Translations under genes and position numbers: made by a program
NCBI RefSeq assembly: GCF_022682495.2
Contig: NW_026527313.1
Coordinates: 248,001 to 312,000 of the forward strand
From: Desmodus rotundus
Lineage: Eukaryota; Chordata; Mammalia; Chiroptera; Phyllostomidae
Direction of reading: 5' to 3'
Length of the DNA stretch: 64,000 nt
Notes under the pieces: model-generated
The model's input: the letters and a program-made list of their open reading frames with translations, nothing else
Told to the model about the DNA's origin: nothing
The model's database searches: none
Shown: piece by piece, positions 21,322-33,943 of the stretch
How positions within the stretch are numbered: position 1 is the first letter of the stretch
Layout of the letters: every line of letters starts with the position of its first letter

Positions 21322-22291
21322 ATGGAAGAACAGGGGGATCTTCGCAGTGGTGGGGACGGGACGGAGGGGTCTGCGGGTTTGCAGCCACGTAGGCCAGTTG
21401 CTCGCACCCCGGCCCCATGTGTCCCAGCTCCATGGACGAGGTGGGCCGCTTATGGCGGGATGCAGGCGTCCTGCGGGGGTCAGGGGACGGCGTGGGCACT
21501 CCCCGGGCGAGAGAGGGCGCCTGGGACCCGAGAGAGCACCCGGGAAAATGCCCAGCCCTGGCCCCCGGGGCTCCAGTGGCCTCCCCAGGCTCCTGCCGTG
21601 GGGCCTGGTCCCGCTCACCTGGGCCCAGGTTCTCCGCAGGTGAATGCCTTTTGCGGACACCAGGGACCACAGGCCGCGGATCCCTTCACGGGCAGGGGGG
21701 GTTCGAGCTCTGTGGGACCCAGGTCGCAGCGCACACAGTCCCTTCTCGCAAAGTTCAGCCCAGACTTTAGAGAGTAGAAGCGTCTCGGTCCAAGTTTTCC
21801 GCCTCGGGGCAGGGTGGGGCCGTTTGAGCCAAGAGAGACTCTTAGCCCCCCAGGCAGGTCTCAGGCCCGAGACCCCCAGGGAGACCCGGTCCCTGGGCGT
21901 GGGTCCCGCCCGCCCGGGCCCGCCCCACCTGGCCCGGAACCGTGGCCGGCCCCTCTTCCCGGCCCCAGGTCCCTAGCTCTTCCCTGGCACTCTGCCTCTG
22001 GCGGGGTGGGAGACGGGCTGGCAAGTGTGGTCCACGGGAAAACGCGCGGTCCTCTGGGTGGCAGGGAGGGCCTCCGTTAACTCTGACACCAGCCCAGGGA
22101 CCCTGTGGACCTGACCTGATATCTCAAGCGGGGGGCACGTTGCCCGGAGGGATGCTCTTGTGGTGGGGCCTGCCTGCGCCTGCGCGGCCCCGCCTCTTGG
22201 CCCGAAACCACCCAGCCGCGGCTCCGACAAAAGCCATCTCCTGGGGGCCTCCCCCCTGTTCTTCCATCCGTAAAGGGGGACCCCTTTACGG
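21322..22291. repeat. Unit 23, class A (A1)
   Basis: Full A unit with GCTCCGAC, the variant also seen in units 1, 31 and 33. Confidence 0.95.
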
Positions 22292-23263
22292 ATGGAAGAA
22301 CAGGGGGATCTTCGCAGTGGTGGGGACGGGACGGAGGGGTCTGCGGGTTTGCAGCCACGTAGGCCAGTTGCTCGCACCCCGGCCCCATGTGTCCCAGCTC
22401 CATGGACGAGGTGGGCCGCTTATGGCGGGATGCAGGCGTCCTGCGGGGGTCAGGGGACGGCGTGGGCACTCCCCGGGCGAGAGAGGGCGCCTGGGACCCG
22501 AGAGAGCCCCGGGGAGAGTCCGAGGCCTGGCCGCAGAGGCTGCCATTGCCTCCCCGGGCTCCTACCTTGGGGCCTGACCGTGTTCGCCCGAGGCCCAGGT
22601 TCACCGCAGGTGAATGCCTTTTGCGGACGCCAAGGACAGGAGGTCGCCGATTCCCTCACAGAGGTGGGGGTTCGAGCTCTGGGGGACTGAGGTCGCAGCG
22701 GTCACACTCCATTTTTGGGTGGTTCCGCAGAGACTGGAGGGTTGAAGCGGCTGGGTCCAAGTCTGCCGCCTTGTGGCAGGGTGGGGGCTTTGCAGGCGAA
22801 GCAAGGCTCTTAGCCTCCCAGGCGGGGCACAGGCCAGACTCCCCAAGGGAGAACCGGTCCTTGGTCGAGGGTCCCGCCCGCCCGCCCGGAACCGCTCCAC
22901 CTGGCGCGGAACCGTGGCCGGCCCCTCTTCCAGGCACCAGGTCCCTAGTTCTTTCCTGGCACTCTGCCTCTGCGGGGGTGGGAGAGCTGCTGGGAAGTGT
23001 GGTCCACGGGAAAACGCGCGGTCCTCTGGGTGGCAGGGAGGGCCTCCGTTAACTCTGACACCAGCCCAGGGACCCTGTGGACCTGGCCTGATATCTCAAG
23101 GGGGGGGCACGTTGCCCGGAGGGATGCTCTTGGGGTGGGGCCTGCCTGCGCCTGCGCGGCCCCGCCTCTTGGCCCGAAACCACCCAGCCGCGGCTCGGAC
23201 AAAAGCCATCTCCTGGGGGCCTCCCCCCTGTTCTTCCATCCGTAAAGGGGGACCCCTTTACGG
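22292..23263. repeat. Unit 24, class B (B3)
   Basis: Full B unit with private CTACCTTGG (T at 22567) where other B units read CTACCATGG. Confidence 0.95.
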
Positions 23264-24233
23264 ATGGAAGAACAGGGGGATCTTCGCAGTGGTGGGGACG
23301 GGACGGAGGGGTCTGCGGGTTTGCAGCCACGTAGGCCAGTTGCTCGCACCCCGGCCCCATGTGTCCCAGCTCCATGGACGAGGTGGGCCGCTTATGGCGG
23401 GATGCAGGCGTCCTGCGGGGGTCAGGGGACGGCGTGGGCACTCCCCGGGCGAGAGAGGGCGCCTGGGACCCGAGAGAGCACCCGGGAAAATGCCCAGCCC
23501 TGGCCCCCGGGGCTCCAGTGGCCTCCCCAGGCTCCTGCCGTGGGGCCTGGTCCCGCTCACCTGGGCCCAGGTTCTCCGCAGGTGAATGCCTTTTGCGGAC
23601 ACCAGGGACCACAGGCCGCGGATCCCTTCACGGGCAGGGGGGGTTCGAGCTCTGTGGGACCCAGGTCGCAGCGCACACAGTCCCTTCTCGCAAAGTTCAG
23701 CCCAGACTTTAGAGAGTAGAAGCGTCTCGGTCCAAGTTTTCCGCCTCGGGGCAGGGTGGGGCCGTTTGAGCCAAGAGAGACTCTTAGCCCCCCAGGCAGG
23801 TCTCAGGCCCGAGACCCCCAGGGAGACCCGGTCCCTGGGCGTGGGTCCCGCCCGCCCGGGCCCGCCCCACCTGGCCCGGAACCGTGGCCGGCCCCTCTTC
23901 CCGGCCCCAGGTCCCTAGCTCTTCCCTGGCACTCTGCCTCTGGCGGGGTGGGAGACGGGCTGGCAAGTGTGGTCCACGGGAAAACGCGCGGTCCTCTGGG
24001 TGGCAGGGAGGGCCTCCGTTAACTCTGACACCAGCCCAGGGACCCTGTGGACCTGACCTGATATCTCAAGCGGGGGGCACGTTGCCCGGAGGGATGCTCT
24101 TGTGGTGGGGCCTGCCTGCGCCTGCGCGGCCCCGCCTCTTGGCCCGAAACCACCCAGCCGCGGCTCGGACAAAAGCCATCTCCTGGGGGCCTCCCCCCTG
24201 TTCTTCCATCCGTAAAGGGGGACCCCTTTACGG
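23264..24233. repeat. Unit 25, class A (A1)
   Basis: Full A unit with the A1 signature and no private variant seen. Confidence 0.95.
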
Positions 24234-25205
24234 ATGGAAGAACAGGGGGATCTTCGCAGTGGTGGGGACGGGACGGAGGGGTCTGCGGGTTTGCAGCCAC
24301 GTAGGCCAGTTGCTGGCACCCCGGCCCCATGTGTCCCAGCTCCATGGACGAGGTGGGCCGCTTATGGCGGGATGCAGGCGTCCTGCGGGGGTCAGGGGAC
24401 GGCGTGGGCACTCCCCGGGCGAGAGAGGGCGCCTGGGACCCGAGAGAGCCCCGGGGAGAGTCCGAGGCCTGGCCGCAGAGGCTGCCATTGCCTCCCCGGG
24501 CTCCTACCATGGGGCCTGACCGTGTTCGCCCGAGGCCCAGGTTCACCGCAGGTGAATGCCTTTTGCGGACGCCAAGGACAGGAGGTCGCCGATTCCCTCA
24601 CAGAGGTGGGGGTTCGAGCTCTGGGGGACTGAGGTCGCAGCGGTCACACTCCATTTTTGGGTGGTTCCGCAGAGACTGGAGGGTTGAAGCGGCTGGGTCC
24701 AAGTCTGCCGCCTTGTGGCAGGGTGGGGGCTTTGCAGGCGAAGCAAGGCTCTTAGCCTCCCAGGCGGGGCACAGGCCAGACTCCCCAAGGGAGAACCGGT
24801 CCTTGGTCGAGGGTCCCGCCCGCCCGCCCGGAACCGCTCCACCTGGCGCGGAACCGTGGCCGGCCCCTCTTCCAGGCACCAGGTCCCTAGTTCTTTCCTG
24901 GCACTCTGCCTCTGCGGGGGTGGGAGAGCTGCTGGGAAGTGTGGTCCACGGGAAAACGCGCGGTCCTCTGGGTGGCAGGGAGGGCCTCCGTTAACTATGA
25001 CACCAGCCCAGGGACCCTGTGGACCTGGCCTGATATCTCAATGGGGGGGCACGTTGCCCGGAGGGATGCTCTTGGGGTGGGGCCTGCCTGCGCCTGCGCG
25101 GCCCCGCCTCTTGGCCCGAAACCACCCAGCCGCGGCTCGGACAAAAGCCATCTCCTGGGGGCCTCCCCCCTGTTCTTCCATCCGTAAAGGGGGACCCCTT
25201 TACGG
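24234..25205. repeat. Unit 26, class B (B3, with B1-type end)
   Basis: Full B unit. TTATGGCGG early in the unit is B3-like, while TAACTATGAC (24997) and CAATGGGG (25042) near the end match the B1 units at 6755 and 12581. It looks like a recombinant. Confidence 0.95.
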
Positions 25206-26175
25206 ATGGAAGAACAGGGGGATCTTCGCAGTGGTTGGGACGGGACGGAGGGGTCTGCGGTTTTGCAGCCACGTAGGCCAGTTGCTCGCACCCCGGCCCC
25301 ATGTGTCCCAGCTCCATGGACGAGGTGGGCCGCTTATGGCGGGATGCAGGCGTCCTGCGGGGGTCAGGGGACGGCGTGGGCACTCCCCGGGCGAGAGAGG
25401 GCGCCTGGGACCCGAGAGAGCACCCGGGAAAATGCCCAGCCCTGGCCCCCGGGGCTCCAGTGGCCTCCCCAGGCTCCTGCCGTGGGGCCTGGTCCCGCTC
25501 ACCTGGGCCCAGGTTCTCCGCAGGTGAATGCCTTTTGCGGACACCAGGGACCACAGGCCGCGGATCCCTTCACGGGCAGGGGGGGTTCGAGCTCTGTGGG
25601 ACCCAGGTCGCAGCGCACACAGTCCCTTCTCGCAAAGTTCAGCCCAGACTTTAGAGAGTAGAAGCGTCTCGGTCCAAGTTTTCCGCCTCGGGGCAGGGTG
25701 GGGCCGTTTGAGCCAAGAGAGACTCTTAGCCCCCCAGGCAGGTCTCAGGCCCGAGACCCCCAGGGAGACCCGGTCCCTGGGCGTGGGTCCCGCCCGCCCG
25801 GGCCCGCCCCACCTGGCCCGGAACCGTGGCCGGCCCCTCTTCCCGGCCCCAGGTCCCTAGCTCTTCCCTGGCACTCTGCCTCTGGCGGGGTGGGAGACGG
25901 GCTGGCAAGTGTGGTCCACGGGAAAACGCGCGGTCCTCTGGGTGGCAGGGAGGGCCTCCGTTAACTCTGACACCAGCCCAGGGACCCTGTGCACCTGGCC
26001 TGATATCTCAAGGGAGGGGCACGTTGCCCGGAGGGATGCTCTTGGGGTGGGGCCTGCTTGCGCCTGCGCGGCCCCGCCTCTTGGCCCGAAACCACCCAGC
26101 CGCGGCTCGGACAAAAGCTATCTCCTGGGGGCCTCCCCCCTGTTCTTCCATCCGTAAAGGGGGACCCCTTTACGG
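25206..26175. repeat. Unit 27, class A (A2)
   Basis: Full A unit with GGTTGGG, TGCGGTTTTGC and AAAAGCTATC (T at 26119), partner of the unit at 13553 but with the normal seven-G run. Confidence 0.95.
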
Positions 26176-27147
26176 ATGGAAGAACAGGGGGATCTTCGCA
26201 GTGGTGGGGACGGGACGGAGGGGTCTGCGGGTTTGCAGCCACGTAGGCCAGTTGCTGGCACCCCGGCCCCATGTGTCCCAGCTCCATGGACGAGGTGGGC
26301 CGCTTATGGCGGGATGCAGGCGTCCTGCGGGGGTCAGGGGACGGCGTGGGCACTCCCCGGGCGAGAGAGGGCGCCTGGGACCCGAGAGAGCCCCGGGGAG
26401 AGTCCGAGGCCTGGCCGCAGAGGCTGCCATTGCCTCCCCGGGCTCCTACCATGGGGCCTGACCGTGTTCGCCCGAGGCCCAGGTTCACCGCAGGTGAATG
26501 CCTTTTGCGGACGCCAAGGACAGGAGGTCGCCGATTCCCTCACAGAGGTGGGGGTTCGAGCTCTGGGGGACTGAGGTCGCAGCGGTCACACTCCATTTTT
26601 GGGTGGTTCCGCAGAGACTGGAGGGTTGAAGCGGCTGGGTCCAAGTCTGCCGCCTTGTGGCAGGGTGGGGGCTTTGCAGGCGAAGCAAGGCTCTTAGCCT
26701 CCCAGGCGGGGCACAGGCCAGACTCCCCAAGGGAGAACCGGTCCTTGGTCGAGGGTCCCGCCCGCCCGCCCGGAACCGCTCCACCTGGCGCGGAACCGTG
26801 GCCGGCCCCTCTTCCAGGCACCAGGTCCCTAGTTCTTTCCTGGCACTCTGCCTCTGCGGGGGTGGGAGAGCTGCTGGGAAGTGTGGTCCACGGGAAAACG
26901 CGCGGTCCTCTGGGTGGCAGGGAGGGCCTCCGTTAACTCTGACACCAGCCCAGGGACCCTGTGGACCTGGCCTGATATCTCAAGGGGGGGGCACGTTGCC
27001 CGGAGGGATGCTCTTGGGGTGGGGCCTGCCTGCGCCTGCGCGGCCCCGCCTCTTGGCCCGAAACCACCCAGCCGCGGCTCGGACAAAAGCCATCTCCTGG
27101 GGGCCTCCCCCCTGTTCTTCCATCCGTAAAGGGGGACCCCTTTACGG
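26176..27147. repeat. Unit 28, class B (B3)
   Basis: Full B unit with TTGCTGGCACC, partner of the unit at 14524. Confidence 0.95.
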
Positions 27148-28117
27148 ATGGAAGAACAGGGGGATCTTCGCAGTGGTTGGGACGGGACGGAGGGGTCTGC
27201 GGGTTTGCAGCCACGTAGGCCAGTTGCTCGCACCCCGGCCCCATGTGTCCCAGCTCCATGGACGAGGTGGGCCGCTTATGGCGGGATGCAGGCGTCCTGC
27301 GGGGGTCAGGGGACGGCGTGGGCACTCCCCGGGCGAGAGAGGGCGCCTGGGACCCGAGAGAGCACCCGGGAAAATGCCCAGCCCTGGCCCCCGGGGCTCC
27401 AGTGGCCTCCCCAGGCTCCTGCCGTGGGGCCTGGTCCCGCTCACCTGGGCCCAGGTTCTCCGCAGGTGAATGCCTTTTGCGGACACCAGGGACCACAGGC
27501 CGCGGATCCCTTCACGGGCAGGGGGGGTTCGAGCTCTGTGGGACCCAGGTCGCAGCGCACACAGTCCCTTCTCGCAAAGTTCAGCCCAGACTTTAGAGAG
27601 TAGAAGCGTCTCGGTCCAAGTTTTCCGCCTCGGGGCAGGGTGGGGCCGTTTGAGCCAAGAGAGACTCTTAGCCCCCCAGGCAGGTCTCAGGCCCGAGACC
27701 CCCAGGGAGACCCGGTCCCTGGGCGTGGGTCCCGCCCGCCCGGGCCCGCCCCACCTGGCCCGGAACCGTGGCCGGCCCCTCTTCCCGGCCCCAGGTCCCT
27801 AGCTCTTCCCTGGCACTCTGCCTCTGGCGGGGTGGGAGACGGGCTGGCAAGTGTGGTCCACGGGAAAACGCGCGGTCCTCTGGGTGGCAGGGAGGGCCTC
27901 CGTTAACTCTGACACCAGCCCAGGGACCCTGTGCACCTGGCCTGATATCTCAAGGGGGGGGCACGTTGCCCGGAGGGATGCTCTTGGGGTGGGGCCTGCC
28001 TGCGCCTGCGCGGCCCCGCCTCTTGGCCCGAAACCACCCAGCCGCGGCTCGGACAAAAGCCATCTCCTGGGGGCCTCCCCCCTGTTCTTCCATCCGTAAA
28101 GGGGGACCCCTTTACGG
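27148..28117. repeat. Unit 29, class A (A3)
   Basis: Full A unit with GGTTGGG; partner of the unit at 19380. Confidence 0.95.
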
Positions 28118-29089
28118 ATGGAAGAACAGGGGAATCTTCGCAGTGGTGGGGACGGGACGGAGGGGTCTGCGGGTTTGCAGCCACGTAGGCCAGTTGCTCG
28201 CACCCGGGCCCCATGTGTCCCAGCTCCATGGACGAGGTGGGCCGCTTATGGCGGGATGCAGGCGTCCTTCGGGGGTCAGGGGACGGCGTGGGCACTCCCC
28301 GGGCGAGAGAGGGCGCCTGGGACCCGAGAGAGCCCCGGGGAGAGTCCGAGGCCTGGCCGCAGAGGCTGCCATAGCCTCCCCGGGCTCCTACCATGGGGCC
28401 TGACCGTGTTCGCCCGAGGCCCAGGTTCACCGCAGGTGAATGCCTTTTGCGGACGCCAAGGACAGGAGGTCGCCGATTCCCTCACAGAGGTGGGGGTTCG
28501 AGCTCTGGGGGACTGAGGTCGCAGCGGTCACACTCCATTTTTGGGTGGTTCCGCAGAGACTGGAGGGTTGAAGCGGCTGGGTCCAAGTCTGCCGCCTTGT
28601 GGCAGGGTGGGGGCTTTGCAGGCGAAGCAAGGCTCTTAGCCTCCCAGGCGGGGCACAGGCCAGACTCCCCAAGGGAGAACCGGTCCTTGGTCGAGGGTCC
28701 CGCCCGCCCGCCCGGAACCGCTCCACCTGGCGCGGAACCGTGGCCGGCCCCTCTTCCAGGCACCAGGTCCCTAGTTCTTTCCTGGCACTCTGCCTCTGCG
28801 GGGGTGGGAGAGCTTCTGGGAAGTGTGGTCCACGGGAAAACGCGCGGTCCTCTGGGTGGCAGGGAGGGCCTCCGTTAACTCTGACACCAGCCCAGGGACC
28901 CTGTGGACCTGGCCTGATATCTCAAGGGGGGGGCACGTTGCCCGGAGGGATGCTCTTGGGGTGGGGCCTGCCTGCGCCTGCGCGGCCCCGCCTCTTGGCC
29001 CGAAACCACCCAGCCGCGGCTCGGACAAAAGCCATCTCCTGGGGGCCTCCCCCCTGTTCTTCCATCCGTAAAGGGGGACCCCTTTACGG
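28118..29089. repeat. Unit 30, class B (B2)
   Basis: Full B unit sharing AACAGGGGAATC (A at 28133) and GAGCTTCTGG (28814) with the unit at 20350. Confidence 0.95.
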
Positions 29090-30059
29090 ATGGAAGAACA
29101 GGGGGATCTTCGCAGTGGTGGGGACGGGACGGAGGGGTCTGCGGGTTTGCAGCCACGTAGGCCAGTTGCTCGCACCCCGGCCCCATGTGTCCCAGCTCCA
29201 TGGACGAGGTGGGCCGCTTATGGCGGGATGCAGGCGTCCTGCGGGGGTCAGGGGACGGCGTGGGCACTCCCCGGGCGAGAGAGGGCGCCTGGGACCCGAG
29301 AGAGCACCCGGGAAAATGCCCAGCCCTGGCCCCCGGGGCTCCAGTGGCCTCCCCAGGCTCCTGCCGTGGGGCCTGGTCCCGCTCACCTGGGCCCAGGTTC
29401 TCCGCAGGTGAATGCCTTTTGCGGACACCAGGGACCACAGGCCGCGGATCCCTTAACGGGCAGGGGGGGTTCGAGCTCTGTGGGACCCAGGTCGCAGCGC
29501 ACACAGTCCCTTCTCGCAAAGTTCAGCCCAGACTTTAGAGAGTAGAAGCGTCTCGGTCCAAGTTTTCCGCCTCGGGGCAGGGTGGGGCCGTTTGAGCCAA
29601 GAGAGACTCTTAGCCCCCCAGGCAGGTCTCAGGCCCGAGACCCCCAGGGAGACCCGGTCCCTGGGCGTGGGTCCCGCCCGCCCGGGCCCGCCCCACCTGG
29701 CCCGGAACCGTGGCCGGCCCCTCTTCCCGGCCCCAGGTCCCTAGCTCTTCCCTGGCACTCTGCCTCTGGCGGGGTGGGAGACGGGCTGGCAAGTGTGGTC
29801 CACGGGAAAACGCGCGGTCCTCTGGGTGGCAGGGAGGGCCTCCGTTAACTCTGACACCAGCCCAGGGACCCTGTGGACCTGACCTGATATCTCAAGCGGG
29901 GGGCACGTTGCCCGGAGGGATGCTCTTGTGGTGGGGCCTGCCTGCGCCTGCGCGGCCCCGCCTCTTGGCCCGAAACCACCCAGCCGCGGCTCCGACAAAA
30001 GCCATCTCCTGGGGGCCTCCCCCCTGTTCTTCCATCCGTAAAGGGGGACCCCTTTACGG
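29090..30059. repeat. Unit 31, class A (A1)
   Basis: Full A unit with a private CCCTTAACGGG (A at 29455) and GCTCCGAC. Confidence 0.95.
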
Positions 30060-31031
30060 ATGGAAGAACAGGGGGATCTTCGCAGTGGTGGGGACGGGAC
30101 GGAGGGGTCTGCGGGTTTGCAGCCACGTAGGCCAGTTGCTGGCACCCCGGCCCCATGTGTCCCAGCTCCATGGACGAGGTGGGCCGCTTATTGCGGGATG
30201 CAGGCGTCCTGCGGGGGTCAGGGGACGGCGTGGGCACTCCCCGGGCGAGAGAGGGCGCCTGGGACCCGAGAGAGCCCCGGGGAGAGTCCGAGGCCTGGCC
30301 GCAGAGGCAGCCATTGCCTCCCCGGGCTCCTACCATGGGGCCTGACCGTGTTCGCCCGAGGCCCAGGTTCACCGCAGGTGAATGCCTTTTGCGGACGCCA
30401 AGGACAGGAGGTCGCCGATTCCCTCACAGAGGTGGGGGTTCGAGCTCTGGGGGACTGAGGTCGCAGCGGTCACACTCCATTTTTGGGTGGTTCCGCAGAG
30501 ACTGGAGGGTTGAAGCGGCTGGGTCCAAGTCTGCCGCCTTGTGGCAGGGTGGGGGCTTTGCAGGCGAAGCAAGGCTCTTAGCCTCCCAGGCGGGGCACAG
30601 GCCAGACTCCCCAAGGGAGAACCGGTCCTTGGTCGAGGGTCCCGCCCGCCCGCCCGGAACCGCTCCACCTGGCGCGGAACCGTGGCCGGCCCCTCTTCCA
30701 GGCACCAGGTCCTTAGTTCTTTCCTGGCACTCTGCCTCTGCGGGGGTGGGAGAGCTGCTGGGAAGTGTGGTCCACGGGAAAACGCGCGGTCCTCTGGGTG
30801 GCAGGGAGGGCCTCCGTTAACTCTGACACCAGCCCAGGGACCCTGTGGACCTGGCCTGATATCTCAAGGGGGGGGCACGTTGCCCGGAGGGATGCTCTTG
30901 GGGTGGGGCCTGCCTGCGCCTGCGCGGCCCCGCCTCTTGGCCCGAAACCACCCAGCCGCGGCTCGGACAAAAGCCATCTCCTGGGGGCCTCCCCCCTGTT
31001 CTTCCATCCGTAAAGGGGGACCCCTTTACGG
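30060..31031. repeat. Unit 32, class B (B1)
   Basis: Full B unit with GAGGCAGCC (shared with units 2 and 34) and a private GTCCTTAG (T at 30713). Confidence 0.95.
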
Positions 31032-32001
31032 ATGGAAGAACAGGGGGATCTTCGCAGTGGTGGGGACAGGACGGAGGGGTCTGCGGGTTTGCAGCCACGT
31101 AGGCCAGTTGCTCGCACCCCGGCCCCATGTGTCCCAGCTCCATGGACGAGGTGGGCCGCTTATGGCGGGATGCAGGCGTCCTGCGGGGGTCAGGGGACGG
31201 CGTGGGCACTCCCCGGGCGAGAGAGGGCGCCTGGGACCCGAGAGAGCACCCGGGAAAATGCCCAGCCCTGGCCCCCGGGGCTCCAGTGGCCTCCCCAGGC
31301 TCCTGCCGTGGGGCCTGGTCCCGCTCACCTGGGCCCAGGTTCTCCGCAGGTGAATGCCTTTTGCGGACACCAGGGACCACAGGCCGCGGATCCCTTCACG
31401 GGCAGGGGGGGTTCGAGCTCTGTGGGACCCAGGTCGCAGCGCACACAGTCCCTTCTCGCAAAGTTCAGCCCAGACTTTAGAGAGTAGAAGCGTCTCGGTC
31501 CAAGTTTTCCGCCTCGGGGCAGGGTGGGGCCGTTTGAGCCAAGAGAGACTCTTAGCCCCCCAGGCAGGTCTCAGGCCCGAGACCCCCAGGGAGACCCGGT
31601 CCCTGGGCGTGGGTCCCGCCCGCCCGGGCCCGCCCCACCTGGCCCGGAACCGTGGCCGGCCCCTCTTCCCGGCCCCAGGTCCCTAGCTCTTCCCTGGCAC
31701 TCTGCCTCTGGCGGGGTGGGAGACGGGCTGGCAAGTGTGGTCCACGGGAAAACGCGCGGTCCTCTGGGTGGCAGGGAGGGCCTCCGTTAACTCTGACACC
31801 AGCCCAGGGACCCTGTGGACCTGACCTGATATCTCAAGCGGGGGGCACGTTGCCCGGAGGGATGCTCTTGTGGTGGGGCCTGCCTGCGCCTGCGCGGCCC
31901 CGCCTCTTGGCCCGAAACCACCCAGCCGCGGCTCCGACAAAAGCCATCTCCTGGGGGCCTCCCCCCTGTTCTTCCATCCGTAAAGGGGGACCCCTTTACG
32001 G
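31032..32001. repeat. Unit 33, class A (A1)
   Basis: Full A unit with GCTCCGAC and a private GGGACAGGACGG (A at 31068), which weakens one G run of the quadruplex motif. Confidence 0.95.
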
Positions 32002-32973
32002 ATGGAAGAACAGGGGGATCTTCGCAGTGGTGGGGACGGGACGGAGGGGTCTGCGGGTTTGCAGCCACGTAGGCCAGTTGCTCGCACCCCGGCCCCATGT
32101 GTCCCAGCTCCATGGACGAGGTGGGCCGCTTATTGCGGGATGCAGGCGTCCTGCGGGGGTCAGGGGACGGCGTGGGCACTCCCCGGGCGAGAGAGGGCGC
32201 CTGGGACCCGAGAGAGCCCCGGGGAGAGTCCGAGGCCTGGCCGCAGAGGCAGCCATTGCCTCCCCGGGCTCCTACCATGGGGCCTGACCGTGTTCGCCCG
32301 AGGCCCAGGTTCACCGCAGGTGAATGCCTTTTGCGGACGCCAAGGACAGGAGGTCGCCGATTCCCTCACAGAGGTGGGGGTTCGAGCTCTGGGGGACTGA
32401 GGTCGCAGCGGTCACACTCCATTTTTGGGTGGTTCCGCAGAGACTGGAGGGTTGAAGCGGCTGGGTCCAAGTCTGCCGCCTTGTGGCAGGGTGGGGGCTT
32501 TGCAGGCGAAGCAAGGCTCTTAGCCTCCCAGGCGGGGCACAGGCCAGACTCCCCAAGGGAGAACCGGTCCTTGGTCGAGGGTCCCGCCCGCCCGCCCGGA
32601 ACCGCTCCACCTGGCGCGGAACCGTGGCCGGCCCCTCTTCCAGGCACCAGGTCCCTAGTTCTTTCCTGGCACTCTGCCTCTGCGGGGGTGGGAGAGCTGC
32701 TGGGAAGTGTGGTCCACGGGAAAACGCGCGGTCCTCTGGGTGGCAGGGAGGGCCTCCGTTAACTCTGACACCAGCCCAGGGACCCTGTGGACCTGGCCTG
32801 ATATCTCAAGGTGGGGGCACGTTGCCCGGAGGGATGCTCTTGGGGTGGGGCCTGCCTGCGCCTGCGCGGCCCCGCCTCTTGGCCCGAAACCACCCAGCCG
32901 CGGCTCGGACAAAAGCCATCTCCTGGGGGCCTCCCCCCTGTTCTTCCATCCGTAAAGGGGGACCCCTTTACGG
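32002..32973. repeat. Unit 34, class B (B1)
   Basis: Full B unit with GAGGCAGCC and a private CAAGGTGGGGG (T at 32812) interrupting the usual G run. It is the last unit of the strictly alternating left half. Confidence 0.95.
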
Positions 32974-33943
32974 ATGGAAGAACAGGGGGATCTTCGCAGT
33001 GGTTGGGACGGGAAGGAGGGGTCTGCGGTTTTGCAGCCACGTAGGCCAGTTGCTCGCACCCCGGCCCCATGTGTCCCAGCTCCATGGACGAGGTGGGCCG
33101 CTTATGGCGGGATGCAGGCGTCCTGCGGGGGTCAGGGGACGGCGTGGGCACTCCCCGGGCGAGAGAGGGCGCCTGGGACCCGAGAGAGCACCCGGGAAAA
33201 TGCCCAGCCCTGGCCCCCGGGGCTCCAGTGGCCTCCCCAGGCTCCTGCCGTGGGGCCTGGTCCCGCTCACCTGGGCCCAGGTTCTCCGCAGGTGAATGCC
33301 TTTTGCGGACACCAGGGACCACAGGCCGCGGATCCCTTCACGGGCAGGGGGGGTTCGAGCTCTGTGGGACCCAGGTCGCAGCGCACACAGTCCCTTCTCG
33401 CAAAGTTCAGCCCAGACTTTAGAGAGTAGAAGCGTCTCGGTCCAAGTTTTCCGCCTCGGGGCAGGGTGGGGCCGTTTGAGCCAAGAGAGACTCTTAGCCC
33501 CCCAGGCAGGTCTCAGGCCCGAGACCCCCAGGGAGACCCGGTCCCTGGGCGTGGGTCCCGCCCGCCCGGGCCCGCCCCACCTGGCCCGGAACCGTGGCCG
33601 GCCCCTCTTCCCGGCCCCAGGTCCCTAGCTCTTCCCTGGCACTCTGCCTCTGGCGGGGTGGGAGACGGGCTGGCAAGTGTGGTCCACGGGAAAACGCGCG
33701 GTCCTCTGGGTGGCAGGGAGGGCCTCCGTTAACTCTGACACCAGCCCAGGGACCCTGTGCACCTGGCCTGATATCTCAAGGGAGGGGCACGTTGCCCGGA
33801 GGGATGCTCTTGGGGTGGGGCCTGCCTGCGCCTGCGCGGCCCCGCCTCTTGGCCCGAAACCACCCAGCTGCGGCTCGGACAAAAGCCATCTCCTGGGGGC
33901 CTCCCCCCTGTTCTTCCATCCGTAAAGGGGGACCCCTTTACGG
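32974..33943. repeat. Unit 35, class A (A2), first of an A-A pair
   Basis: Full A unit with GGTTGGG, GGGAAGG and TGCGGTTTTGC, and CCAGCTGCGG (T at 33869, a lost CpG). It is followed by another A unit, the only A-A neighbours in the window. Confidence 0.95.

Larger units (their letters stand above)
18540..22370. repeat. Duplicated block Y, copy 1
   Basis: Shares the GGTTGGG A3 unit, the AACAGGGGAATC and GAGCTTCTGG B2 unit and the following GCTCCGAC A1 unit with 26308-30138, offset 7,768 bases (eight units). Private changes at 19291, 20371 and 20396. Confidence 0.75.
24365..27176. repeat. Duplicated block X, copy 2
   Basis: Partner of 12713-15524, without the extra G of copy 1. The offset equals twelve units, so the copy arose in register with the array. 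Confidence 0.75.
26308..30138. repeat. Duplicated block Y, copy 2
   Basis: Partner of 18540-22370 with a private change at 29455. Edges are where marker agreement stops and are accurate to a few hundred bases. Confidence 0.75.
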
